Origin: Acidobacteriota bacterium
GTDB lineage: Bacteria > Acidobacteriota > Blastocatellia > Pyrinomonadales > Pyrinomonadaceae
DNA: 64,000 nucleotides
NCBI GenBank assembly: GCA_023389035.1
Contig: JAEWFC010000016.1
Location: forward strand, 124,001-188,000
Reading direction: 5' to 3'
In this document: positions 16,543 to 24,921 of the stretch, in pieces
Layout: each line of letters opens with the position of its first letter
How positions within the stretch are numbered: the stretch's first letter is position 1
The notes under the pieces: generated by a model
What the model was told of the DNA's origin: nothing
Seen by the model: only the letters and a program-made list of their open reading frames with translations
The model's database searches: none
Program-made: the position numbers and the translations under genes

Positions 16543-17271
16543 ATGGCCTGCACCCCCACCGAAATTGCCGTGTTTTATGCTGAAGCGTTCCGTCATTACG
16601 ATCGGGAACGGCAGGCTCCGCCCGTTAATGTTCAGTTCTATTCGTACGTCGGCATCAACCATACGATCCGCATACGTTCGGGTCAGGCCTATGTCCGCAT
16701 CGCAGAATTATGCCGCGAAATGCCTGCCGAACAGCAGCGGTCCCTGGCCTATATACTAGTATCAAAGCTCTACCGTCGACGTCCGCCGAAGTGGATGCGC
16801 GAACTCTACGGCGATTTCATCAAAAGTGAAGCGATCCGTGAGCGAACCGTGGAAAACCGGCGGCAGCGAGGCAGGAAGGTTGTGAGCGGTACCAAGGGCT
16901 CAGTTTTCGACCTTGACGATGTATTCGACCGGCTTAACGAGACCTATTTTAACGGTACACTGGAAAAGCCCGCATTAACGTGGTCGGCCCGAAAAACGTT
17001 TCGCATCCTCGGCCATCACGACTCAACCCATGAGACTATTGTGATCAGCCGCTCGCTTGACACGCCGGACACTCCCCGATTCGTTGTCGAGTATGTAATG
17101 TTTCACGAAATGCTCCACGTGCATCATCCGACCGTCCATCACAACGGCAGGCGATATAACCACACGGCCGCATTTCGCCGCGACGAGGAAGCGTTCGAAC
17201 ACTACCACGCCGCTGAACGCTGGATCGAGAATAACGTACGCCGTCTGAAGCGGGCGGCCAAAAGAAAATAG
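16543..17271 (+). CDS. SprT-like zinc metallopeptidase
   Basis: The protein is 242 aa. Residues 125-235 form a compact metalloprotease domain: the helix with HEMLH (188-192) supplies two zinc ligands and the catalytic Glu189, and His207 in RRYNHTAAF is a plausible third ligand. The beta segment before it (TLEKPALTWSARKTFRILGH) is typical of SprT-like folds. The N-terminal part (1-105), rich in Arg and aromatic residues, is unassigned. No signal peptide is present, so it acts in the cytoplasm. Substrate is unknown. It is divergent from hrcA and ends 3 bp before the convergent lipoprotein gene. Confidence 0.75.
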   Translation: MACTPTEIAVFYAEAFRHYDRERQAPPVNVQFYSYVGINHTIRIRSGQAYVRIAELCREMPAEQQRSLAYILVSKLYRRRPPKWMRELYGDFIKSEAIRERTVENRRQRGRKVVSGTKGSVFDLDDVFDRLNETYFNGTLEKPALTWSARKTFRILGHHDSTHETIVISRSLDTPDTPRFVVEYVMFHEMLHVHHPTVHHNGRRYNHTAAFRRDEEAFEHYHAAERWIENNVRRLKRAAKRK

Positions 17272-17274
17272 CCG

Positions 17275-18918
17275 CTATTCGGATGCGAACTGCGCAATGA
17301 TCTGGCCGACAAAACCGAATGGCGACCCGGTCGTTCTGTTCATCACTTCCCCTTCGAACTGCGTTTCGGTAATCCACCGGAGCGGAACCGAACCGATCCC
17401 ATCCTTTTTCGTTCCGACTACACTCGCGATGGCACCGGCAGAGTCGGTGTCGGTACCAAACGTCAAGGTAACGCCATTGCCGCCATTAAATCTTTCGAGC
17501 TTCTGAACGTCTATTCGCTTTGTCTGATCGGCACGGGCGGCCAGACATTTCGCGACGGCGCTTGGGTCACCGATGATAACCATCTCAGGCAGAAACGCTG
17601 CGGTTATGGTGTTATCGGCACTTCGCCAGACCTCTGCTCCGCTCAGCGTCTCGGCCGGTTTTGTTAGGTCGACCTCCTTAGAGATCGCACGCTTAATATC
17701 CGGCAAGTTCCCGATCCCGGCGATGACCGCAGAACTATCGCCATCCGCATCGAATCTGACGGTCATTAGTGGCTGCGTCACAGCCCCGAGGAATAACTCC
17801 GGGTCCGCTATCTCGAACGGCTCAAAGAAACTGCTTGCCACAGCCGCAATTATCTCACCGCTTACCGCATCTGTACGCGAACGCGCGGTAAGCAGTACGC
17901 TCCGCCAAGCTAGCCGCGGGTCTTGCAGGTTATAACGCGTTGCTGACACTGCCTCGGCCGGAATGAAGTCTGCGGCTGCGGCAGATCCGTTAGCGGGTGA
18001 CATTGTCTCCTTGGTAACTCGGGCGATCTCAGGGTCGAGCGTGATCTGATAGTGGTCAGTGATCATCGAACCGTTTACATTAGCGGTCCAGGTCATTTCC
18101 TTGACAGAACTCCTCAACAATTCCGGCAGTACGCGTGCGACAAAACTCTGCACTTCGCCTTCTTCGCTGGATCGTTTTGCGATCGAGATACCGGCTATGT
18201 TCGCCAGCTGGGCGATCCCTTCAGGCGACACGTAACCGAAAGCAAGGGCATCTCCCGCCGAGCTTAATTTCCCACTGCCGGCAATGTTTTCAACTTCGCC
18301 GCGTTGTACGGCCAGACAATTCTCGATCGCAGTTTCGTCGTTGCCGAAATAGATCACGCTGCCGATCACCAAGCCATACGCTTTGCGGCCGTCGCGGCCC
18401 GACCAAACAAAATACCTGCCGCCGTGTTTATCGGATGTCTCGAGCGTCGCCTCTCCGCCGTACGCCTCGCTTATGAAAAGCCCAAGGTGTTCCTCAACGA
18501 AGGTGATCACCTGAAAATTCCAGTATCCCGTTTCGATCACGGACACGAAGCGTGGTTGAAAGGTAAGGACGGAGTTTTCAGCCGTAACCGTCTGTTCCGA
18601 CGTTTCAAAGCCTGTAACCGCGACGGACATTGGCATTCCGTTCAGCATCGTTATGTCCGGGAGCGTCGCCGCGGCTTCCGACAACGAGCGGTTGTTGATG
18701 ACAGATCCGACGGCCGTGCCGAGGTCGCGGGTCTCAAGGTATATAAGCGCATCAGCCGGCATCGCTGACCTCACGTCAAGAGGCTGCGAACTGCACGAAA
18801 GCAAAAACACGGCGCAGATAACCGTCAAACCTAACAACGCAGGTCGACACGCGGAACGAAGCGACACGACGCTATCGCATCCGTTTCCCGATAACTTCTG
18901 TGCTAACATCCATCGCAT
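17275..18918 (-). CDS. DUF3352-like lipoprotein
   Basis: This roughly 547-aa protein has a lipobox, FLLSC, about 42 residues from ATG 18918, so it is lipid-anchored. After it comes PADALIYLETRDLG, the kind of opening seen in DUF3352 proteins, and repeated alpha/beta segments ending near GQIIAQFASE. Function is unknown. The start is uncertain: TTG 18927, ATG 18918, ATG 18909 and GTG 18867 are all in frame. GTG 18867 gives the most normal-length signal peptide, while ATG 18918 makes a CATATG with the divergent gene's ATG. The DUF assignment is from memory of the pattern. Confidence 0.6.
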   Translation of the reverse strand: MRWMLAQKLSGNGCDSVVSLRSACRPALLGLTVICAVFLLSCSSQPLDVRSAMPADALIYLETRDLGTAVGSVINNRSLSEAAATLPDITMLNGMPMSVAVTGFETSEQTVTAENSVLTFQPRFVSVIETGYWNFQVITFVEEHLGLFISEAYGGEATLETSDKHGGRYFVWSGRDGRKAYGLVIGSVIYFGNDETAIENCLAVQRGEVENIAGSGKLSSAGDALAFGYVSPEGIAQLANIAGISIAKRSSEEGEVQSFVARVLPELLRSSVKEMTWTANVNGSMITDHYQITLDPEIARVTKETMSPANGSAAAADFIPAEAVSATRYNLQDPRLAWRSVLLTARSRTDAVSGEIIAAVASSFFEPFEIADPELFLGAVTQPLMTVRFDADGDSSAVIAGIGNLPDIKRAISKEVDLTKPAETLSGAEVWRSADNTITAAFLPEMVIIGDPSAVAKCLAARADQTKRIDVQKLERFNGGNGVTLTFGTDTDSAGAIASVVGTKKDGIGSVPLRWITETQFEGEVMNRTTGSPFGFVGQIIAQFASE

Positions 18919-19704
18919 ATGTCTCAAACAGTTTTCGCAAGCGACATTTTACAGGGTAAGGTCGCGTTTGTAACCGGCGGAGGAACGGGGATCACTGGCG
19001 GCATCGCACGAGCGTTCGCAGAACACGGTGCCAAGGTCGCGATAACAAGTCGCAAAGAAGAGAATCTTTCTGCGATGAAAAGCACGATCGAAACGGCGGG
19101 CGGGGAATGTTTTGCCGTAGCGGCCGATGTGCGCGACTTCGAGGCCATCGAAAACGCGATCGCTCAAACGATCGAGCATTTTGGCAAGATCGACATCGTC
19201 GTAAATGGTGCCGCTGGCAATTTCCTATGCGCCGCCGATCAGCTTTCCCCGAACGGGTTCGGAACCGTTGTCGATATCGACACTAAAGGCACGTTCAATG
19301 TATGCCGAGCGGCTTTCGAAGAGCTCAAGCGATCTCACGGACAGATCCTGAATATTTCCGCGACGCTCCATTATCTTGCGACACCGATGCAGATTCACGT
19401 CTCGGCGGCAAAAGCCGGCGTCGATGCGATCACACGAAATCTGTCAGCTGAATGGGGACGCCACGGGATCCGCGTCAACGGCATCGCGCCAGGCCCGATC
19501 GAGGATACAGAGGGAATGAAACGGCTGCTGCCCGAACCACTGAAAGAGAAGATCACCCGAAAGATCCCGCTTGGCCGGTTCGGCCGTATCCGCGATATCG
19601 AGAATGCCGCTCTATTCCTAACTTCCGACGCCGCGAGCTACGTCAACGGCGTTACACTCGTTGTGGACGGCGGTCAATGGCTGCTCGGCACCAGCCTCGC
19701 ATAA
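18919..19704 (+). CDS. SDR oxidoreductase, 2,4-dienoyl-CoA reductase type
   Basis: This is a 261-aa short-chain dehydrogenase. The nucleotide-binding glycine motif is TGGGTGITGG (about 19-28), then NGAAGN. In place of the usual YxxxK, the active site reads HVSAAKAG, so the Tyr is replaced by Ser ahead of the conserved Lys. That replacement, together with ISATLHY and NGIAPGPIEDTEG, is characteristic of the NADPH 2,4-dienoyl-CoA reductase branch of SDRs, which removes double bonds during beta-oxidation of unsaturated fatty acids. An extended -10 (TGC-TAACAT, 18901-18909) ends 9 bp before the ATG, again suggesting a near-leaderless mRNA. Confidence 0.8.
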   Translation: MSQTVFASDILQGKVAFVTGGGTGITGGIARAFAEHGAKVAITSRKEENLSAMKSTIETAGGECFAVAADVRDFEAIENAIAQTIEHFGKIDIVVNGAAGNFLCAADQLSPNGFGTVVDIDTKGTFNVCRAAFEELKRSHGQILNISATLHYLATPMQIHVSAAKAGVDAITRNLSAEWGRHGIRVNGIAPGPIEDTEGMKRLLPEPLKEKITRKIPLGRFGRIRDIENAALFLTSDAASYVNGVTLVVDGGQWLLGTSLA

Positions 19705-19707
19705 AAA

Positions 19708-21498
19708 TTAGCGATTCTCCTCGCCGATCGACGTGTCCGTTCCGAACAGCTCTTCGACGAACTGCTGCTCGGTCATAGGCTTCCCAAGTATCGTTCGCAA
19801 CACCATCACCTTAGCAAGGACACGGAGTTCGTTGCGGTCAAACCGATTGGTCAAAGCTCTAGTTTTTTCGAGATCTGCATCCACGAGAACTTTGATCGTT
19901 GAATCGGCGACGCCCGCGCTGCGGCTGAGCATCTGTACCATTTCCCCGCCGAAAGCGCCGACCTGAAATTCGCCGTCAACGATTACCTCTTCCTGGACAT
20001 CGACGAACTCACCGATCTTGACCGCCGCATTGATCAGATCATTCACCTTGAAGATCATATCGTCGAAGATCGGAAACGCCTTGTCCGGATCGACATTCGC
20101 ATAACCTGTGGCAAAGGCCCAGGTCGTTACCATATCCTGATAGTTCTTGGGCCGTGGGTTTACAAGTGGAGCGGCCTCCTGCATCAGCTCTGTCGCAAGC
20201 TTCTTATCACCTGCCTTCGCAACCGCTGCTGCGAGAGTACTCAGCCCGACAATCTTCTGCATCTTGCTGCTGTTTTGTGCCAAGGTCTGACGAGCCTTCG
20301 CAATGATCTTCTCGCGCTCTTCCTTAGGAAGTTCCGCATTGCCGAGCCGCTTCATGTCCGCCATCGCGGCCTTTTCCTCTTCCATCCGCGCCATTCGCGC
20401 CTTTAAGGCAGGATCGATCGACCCCTCGTTGCTCGCAGATGAGATTGCCGGCGTATTTACTGGACCGGAGTATATAGCCGGCCCCTTGGCATCGGTGGAC
20501 GGAAGCCCCGCAGACATTTTGAACTTGGCTCTTATCTGTGCCGCCCTTCCCGGCGAGTACTTTTCGATAAGAGGCAGAGCCGAGAACGGATCGGCGAAGT
20601 CGTCCTCTGAACTCTCAAGAATCTTTTTCGCCATCATTTCCGCCAGCTCCGTCATTTGGGAACGCGAAAGCACTGGTTTCGCGGGGGAATTGTTCTTGCC
20701 CGGTTTCGATGTCGTGTCGGCAAAATCCAGAAACGACTGCACCGTCCAGATCTCTATAGCGTCGATGCCCTCATTGCGGACGCGGCTGACGAGGTTCTCA
20801 GCTAACCCGCCCGCGGCTTCGGGATCTTTTCTATAGATTCGTTTAAGCAGTTCGACATGCTGATGCGAAAAGCCTTTGCTGAGCGTACGCTGGCTGAGCG
20901 CAGCTGCTTTCTTGGCATCTACAGTCGCGATGCGAGTGAGCAGCTGCTGCTCAAAGCTCGCACTCTGGTTCTCGATCGACTTACGGAATTGCGGGTTTGT
21001 AACGATGCTGACGCTGTCGTAAAAAAAATTGAAGGCGAGCTCCGGCTCATGCTCCGCGATGCTCATCGCTATCTGCTGACGAACGCCCAAGGCGGTACGA
21101 AATTTCCTTTCGATCTTGCTGCGGTCCGTCGCTTCGCTAAGGAACGGGATCGGCGATGAGATGTCCGCTTCCGAATCTGTGGGGCCAAAGGAGTTCATTT
21201 GGCCGTCATATACCGCAAGCAGCTGCTTAAAATCGTTAACGGCCACTCCGAACATTGCCGCTCCGCCTTTCTGGTCGCGATACCAGAGCAGCCCCGCCAA
21301 CTCCGCGGTGAAACTGATCCGATTCTCTAAGGAACGCATATTCCCGACGTCGCTATACGTCTCACGGAGGAATACGACGGCCGCGTCACGTAGTTTCTCC
21401 TCTTTTTCCTCGACAGTCTGTAACGCCGGCTGTTGGCCGAAGGTTACGGATGTAAAGACGAATACAGCGACGAGCAGGAGTGATATGGGGAACTTCAT
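19708..21498 (-). CDS. exported protein of unknown function (596 aa)
   Basis: A signal peptide (about 1-21, ending TFGQ) is followed by a long helical protein with recurring pieces such as LREVYSDVG-like helices near the N-terminus, and LVSRVRNEGIDAIEIW and ARQTLAQNSSKMQKI later. The spacing suggests TPR- or HEAT-like helical repeats, but I see no clean consensus. A Pro/Ala/Ser-rich stretch near the centre may link two halves. It is probably periplasmic. It is convergent with the SDR gene (3-bp gap) and divergent from trpG. No function can be given. Confidence 0.7.
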   Translation of the reverse strand: MKFPISLLLVAVFVFTSVTFGQQPALQTVEEKEEKLRDAAVVFLRETYSDVGNMRSLENRISFTAELAGLLWYRDQKGGAAMFGVAVNDFKQLLAVYDGQMNSFGPTDSEADISSPIPFLSEATDRSKIERKFRTALGVRQQIAMSIAEHEPELAFNFFYDSVSIVTNPQFRKSIENQSASFEQQLLTRIATVDAKKAAALSQRTLSKGFSHQHVELLKRIYRKDPEAAGGLAENLVSRVRNEGIDAIEIWTVQSFLDFADTTSKPGKNNSPAKPVLSRSQMTELAEMMAKKILESSEDDFADPFSALPLIEKYSPGRAAQIRAKFKMSAGLPSTDAKGPAIYSGPVNTPAISSASNEGSIDPALKARMARMEEEKAAMADMKRLGNAELPKEEREKIIAKARQTLAQNSSKMQKIVGLSTLAAAVAKAGDKKLATELMQEAAPLVNPRPKNYQDMVTTWAFATGYANVDPDKAFPIFDDMIFKVNDLINAAVKIGEFVDVQEEVIVDGEFQVGAFGGEMVQMLSRSAGVADSTIKVLVDADLEKTRALTNRFDRNELRVLAKVMVLRTILGKPMTEQQFVEELFGTDTSIGEENR

Positions 21499-21621
21499 TA
21501 AAGAGCCTCCGAAAAATTCGTGCGGACGGTCAATAGTAATCGCAACGGCAAAATTAGTAAATGAAAATGCCTATCGGTAGCGATTGTAAACACCGGAGAA
21601 AGATGCGAGATTTACTCTAAG

Positions 21622-22200
21622 ATGCTTCTTGTAATAGATAATTACGACTCATTCACCTACAACCTCGTCCAGTATCTGGGCGAACTCGGAGCTGAGATGA
21701 AGATCGTCCGCAACGACGAAATTACGGTGGACGAGGCAGCACTTGAGATCCGGCCGGAACGCATTTTGATCTCACCGGGCCCCGGCACGCCGGAGGATGC
21801 TGGCATCTCGATGGGCGTTATCGAACGGTTTGCAGGGCGAGTCCCGATACTTGGGGTTTGTCTCGGCCATCAAGCGATCGGCCAACACTTTGGCGGTAAG
21901 GTGATCCGCGGCCCGGAACCTGTCCACGGGAAACCCGTCGTGATCAATCATGATGGAAAGACCGTCTTTGAGGGAATTCCGAACGGTTTTGCGGCGGGAC
22001 GATATCATTCGCTAGTAGTTGAACGCGAAACACTGCCCGATCCCCTCGAGATCTCGGCTGAGTCACCCGACGGACTGATAATGGGCCTTCGGCACCGCGA
22101 ACTTCCGATCGAGGGCGTTCAGTTTCACCCCGAATCGATCCTCACCGAATATGGCCGTCCGATGTTGAGAAATTTCCTCGAAAACGTTCGAAGTTTCTAG
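21622..22200 (+). CDS. trpG: anthranilate/aminodeoxychorismate synthase glutaminase subunit
   Basis: This 192-aa class I glutamine amidotransferase supplies ammonia from glutamine to the TrpE or PabB partner for tryptophan or folate synthesis. The N-terminus LLVIDNYDSFTYNL, the oxyanion loop SPGPGTPEDAG (51-61), the nucleophile Cys80 in GVCLGHQAIG and the His169/Glu171 pair in HPES are all present. Neither trpE nor pabB is nearby, and in many bacteria one such subunit serves both pathways, so trpG and pabA cannot be told apart here. It is followed by lpxK after 16 bp, probably in one transcript. Confidence 0.92.
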   Translation: MLLVIDNYDSFTYNLVQYLGELGAEMKIVRNDEITVDEAALEIRPERILISPGPGTPEDAGISMGVIERFAGRVPILGVCLGHQAIGQHFGGKVIRGPEPVHGKPVVINHDGKTVFEGIPNGFAAGRYHSLVVERETLPDPLEISAESPDGLIMGLRHRELPIEGVQFHPESILTEYGRPMLRNFLENVRSF

Positions 22201-22216
22201 TTTCGAGTTGGTAGTT

Positions 22217-23245
22217 ATGAAGTCGCTTCTTAGCCCTCTCGGCAAAATTTATGGCCGGCTTATGACGGCTCGGAACGCGCGATATGATCAGGAATCGTTT
22301 CGCACGATCTCACTCGGCGCCAAAACGATCAGCGTCGGCAATATCACGACGGGCGGTACGGGAAAAACGCCGATAGTAAAGCTGATCGCGGAAATTCTCG
22401 CCGCAGACGGCGAAAAGGTCTGCGTCCTCACGCGAGGATACGGTAGGGCCAACGCTTCTGAACGTGTTCTCGTTTCTGACGGAATGACAGTACTCGTGGA
22501 CGCCAAGACCGGCGGTGACGAGCCGGTCGAATTAGCATCCTCGTTAGCAGAGAAAGGTGTAGTGATAGTTGCCGATCGAGACCGGGTAGCCGCCGCGGAA
22601 TGGACACGCGACCGGTTTGGGACGACCGTCTATGTCCTGGATGACGGCTTTCAGCATCGTCGTGCAAAACGCGATCTTGACCTCGTCTGCATCGATGCAA
22701 CGGATCCCTTCGGCGGGGGCCAAGTTTTGCCGGCGGGAAATCTTCGCGAACCGCTTTCGGGCCTTAAACGAGCGGATGTATTTGTGATCACAAGGGCTGA
22801 TCAAGCAGATACGTCCCGGATCGAAACGCTGCTACGCGAATCCGCGCCGAACGCACCAATTCTGTATGCGGAAACGCGGGTCGTTAAGTTAGTAGAGATT
22901 GATGGTACGGACGCGAAACAAAGGCCGCCTTCGCAACCCGAGAACCCGTTCGTTTTCGCCGGCATCGGAAATCCACAGAGTTTTATCGGTAGCCTCAAGA
23001 AAGTAGGTATCGAACCCGCCGGGCAGCATTTCTTTCAGGATCATTTTTCATATAACAAAAAAACAATCCTACAGATCGATCGGTCGGCTGCCGAAATCGG
23101 TGCCGGATCATTGGTCACAACGGCAAAAGATGCGGTAAAGCTTCAGCACGCCACATTTCGCCTGCCGTGCTTTATAGCGATCGCGGAAACCGTCATCGAC
23201 GATCCTGAAGCTTTTCGATCGCTTGTCCTTGGTCGGCCGCATTAG
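22217..23245 (+). CDS. lpxK: tetraacyldisaccharide 4'-kinase LpxK
   Basis: This 342-aa inner-membrane-associated kinase phosphorylates the 4' position of tetraacyldisaccharide-1-phosphate to make lipid IVA, a late step of lipid A synthesis. The N-terminal hydrophobic/basic segment, VGNITTGGTGKTP (P-loop, about 40-52), VLTRGYGR and VLDDGFQHRR are diagnostic. The start is ATG 22217; a TTG at 22208 is also in frame but adds only three residues. Together with lpxI at 30962 it shows the cell makes lipid A. Its last 53 bp overlap the convergent AI-2E gene. Confidence 0.95.
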   Translation: MKSLLSPLGKIYGRLMTARNARYDQESFRTISLGAKTISVGNITTGGTGKTPIVKLIAEILAADGEKVCVLTRGYGRANASERVLVSDGMTVLVDAKTGGDEPVELASSLAEKGVVIVADRDRVAAAEWTRDRFGTTVYVLDDGFQHRRAKRDLDLVCIDATDPFGGGQVLPAGNLREPLSGLKRADVFVITRADQADTSRIETLLRESAPNAPILYAETRVVKLVEIDGTDAKQRPPSQPENPFVFAGIGNPQSFIGSLKKVGIEPAGQHFFQDHFSYNKKTILQIDRSAAEIGAGSLVTTAKDAVKLQHATFRLPCFIAIAETVIDDPEAFRSLVLGRPH

Positions 23246-24452
23246 CTTCCATCCTACCTTCCGCCGCCACAATAACGACCGTGTCATCCTCAAGACCATC
23301 GAAGAGTCGCGTCCGGCCACGATGTTCGAGCACGTGTTTGTAAATAACGGTCAACAGGGCAACGACCGGGATGGCAAGAAAGACACCCGGTATTCCCGCG
23401 ACCTGCTCGCCCGCAAGTACAGTCAGTATTATCAGCAGCGGGTGCAGGTGAATGCCGCCCCGGACGATCCGAGGATAGGTGACATAGTCGTGCACGATCC
23501 GTAGCGTAATAAGAAAAACGGCGACATAGAGCGCTCGCCATGGATTCTGGCCGAACGCTGCTGTTGAGGTTGCGATAATGCCGATGGTAAGCGGGCCCAA
23601 AAGCGGGACGAATTCAAATATCCCGGCAAGTATGCCTAAAAGCAACGCGTATCGGAGCCCGATAAAATAGAATCCGATCGTGCATACCGTTCCGATGAGA
23701 AAACATGAGATAAGCTGCGCACGTGTATATGCTGCAAGCGTGAGATTTACATCGCGGATGACGCTTTCGGCGCGTGCCCGCCAGCGCCCGGGCGGGAAGA
23801 GCCGCAGCAGCGCGAGCCTTATTAGGTTCGCGTCCTTTAGGAAAAAGAATGACAGGATCGGGATGATTACGATCCACGGCAGCAGCAATAGAGCGTTAAA
23901 AACAAAATTGCCGAACCCGGCAGTGACGCGTTCACCGACGGCTGCTGCCTGATCATTGATGCGCGACTGCAGTTCTTCGGGTATCCGAAGACGGTCGAAT
24001 CGACGGTTCAGATCGTTCAGGTTTTGACGTGCCGAATTTGCGTAGCCGGGCAAGGCAGCACCAAACTCTTTTCCCTGCTCAACAACTTGCGGCGTCAAAT
24101 TGTAGACCGCCAACCCGAATACACTGAAAACGAACAGAAACGCGAGCACGATCGCCAAGCCCCGCGGCATAAAACGCCCGATGTTCCTCGCCATGAAGGG
24201 CTGCTGTATCAGACGAACGAGCGGATCCAGGAGATAAGCAAAGAAGATCGAAAGGACAAGCAGGAAAAAGAGCGTCGTGAGCGAGCCCAGGATCGTCTCG
24301 ACGCGGTTCGCGATAAATAGCAGGAGCAGCGTGACAATGACGATTCGCAAGACCGCACCGACGCTCGGCCACGTGCGGTCGATCTCGATCGAGATGAAGG
24401 GCGATGATGGTTCTTCGGCCTCACTTCTCTGATTGTCGTGGTCATCAGCCAT
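23193..24452 (-). CDS. AI-2E family transporter (PerM/UPF0118)
   Basis: This 419-aa polytopic inner-membrane protein of the PerM/TqsA family has about seven to eight helices. They include VIVTLLLLFIANRVETILG near the N-terminus, a central pair around FVFNALLLLPWIVIIPILSFFF (the usual family motif), and a C-terminal group with GILAGIFEFVPLLGPL and VLAGEQVAGIPGVFLAIPV. Members export small molecules such as autoinducer-2 or act in ion transport; the substrate here is not known. Its C-terminus overlaps lpxK on the other strand by 53 bp. It is the last of a three-gene unit, 10 bp after the lipoprotein gene. Confidence 0.9.
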   Translation of the reverse strand: MADDHDNQRSEAEEPSSPFISIEIDRTWPSVGAVLRIVIVTLLLLFIANRVETILGSLTTLFFLLVLSIFFAYLLDPLVRLIQQPFMARNIGRFMPRGLAIVLAFLFVFSVFGLAVYNLTPQVVEQGKEFGAALPGYANSARQNLNDLNRRFDRLRIPEELQSRINDQAAAVGERVTAGFGNFVFNALLLLPWIVIIPILSFFFLKDANLIRLALLRLFPPGRWRARAESVIRDVNLTLAAYTRAQLISCFLIGTVCTIGFYFIGLRYALLLGILAGIFEFVPLLGPLTIGIIATSTAAFGQNPWRALYVAVFLITLRIVHDYVTYPRIVRGGIHLHPLLIILTVLAGEQVAGIPGVFLAIPVVALLTVIYKHVLEHRGRTRLFDGLEDDTVVIVAAEGRMEANAADQGQAIEKLQDRR

Positions 24453-24462
24453 TTGTTAGGAG

Positions 24463-24921
24463 TCAGCCATTCGCAGATGTGTTGGCGTTGCGGATATTCG
24501 CAGGAAGCTGGTCGGCCGGTTTCGATAGATCCTCGAACGCAAATCGCTCTATTAGCCGCTCTAGCATCTCGTCAGGGATCCGATAATTCGAACCCGCAAT
24601 CAATGCCTTCTCTCCGTCGGAAAGGCGGCGGCGGTTGATATCGGTCGGAATGTTAGCCGATAAGAATTTCTTGTCGTCCGCATCAAGCTGTGCCCCGTCG
24701 CGGCGGCGAAAAACATAGATAAAATAGAAGTCCGCGGTTTGCATCGCCCTCACATCTGATTCGAACGAGCTTACAGCCGGCGCTACATTCACTCCGGGCT
24801 GATCCACGGGCGGCGGATTCTCACGGCCGGAATTGATGATCCGCTGATTTGGACCGCACGCTGTAATCAGTAACGTCGAGAATACAAGAGATATCAATGC
24901 TCTTCGGTGCAATATCGTCAT
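24463..24921 (-). CDS. lipoprotein of unknown function (152 aa)
   Basis: The signal peptide ends in the lipobox LITAC (Cys22), so it is lipid-anchored after cleavage. A Pro/Asn-rich linker (about 25-50) leads to a small helical domain with ADFYFIYVFRRRDGAQLDADDKKFL and an ERLIERFAFEDL tail. I recognise no family. The start overlaps the stop of the membrane glycosyltransferase-like gene by 4 bp (ATGA on the minus strand), so the two are translationally coupled and may form one complex in the cell envelope. Confidence 0.7.
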   Translation of the reverse strand: MTILHRRALISLVFSTLLITACGPNQRIINSGRENPPPVDQPGVNVAPAVSSFESDVRAMQTADFYFIYVFRRRDGAQLDADDKKFLSANIPTDINRRRLSDGEKALIAGSNYRIPDEMLERLIERFAFEDLSKPADQLPANIRNANTSANG

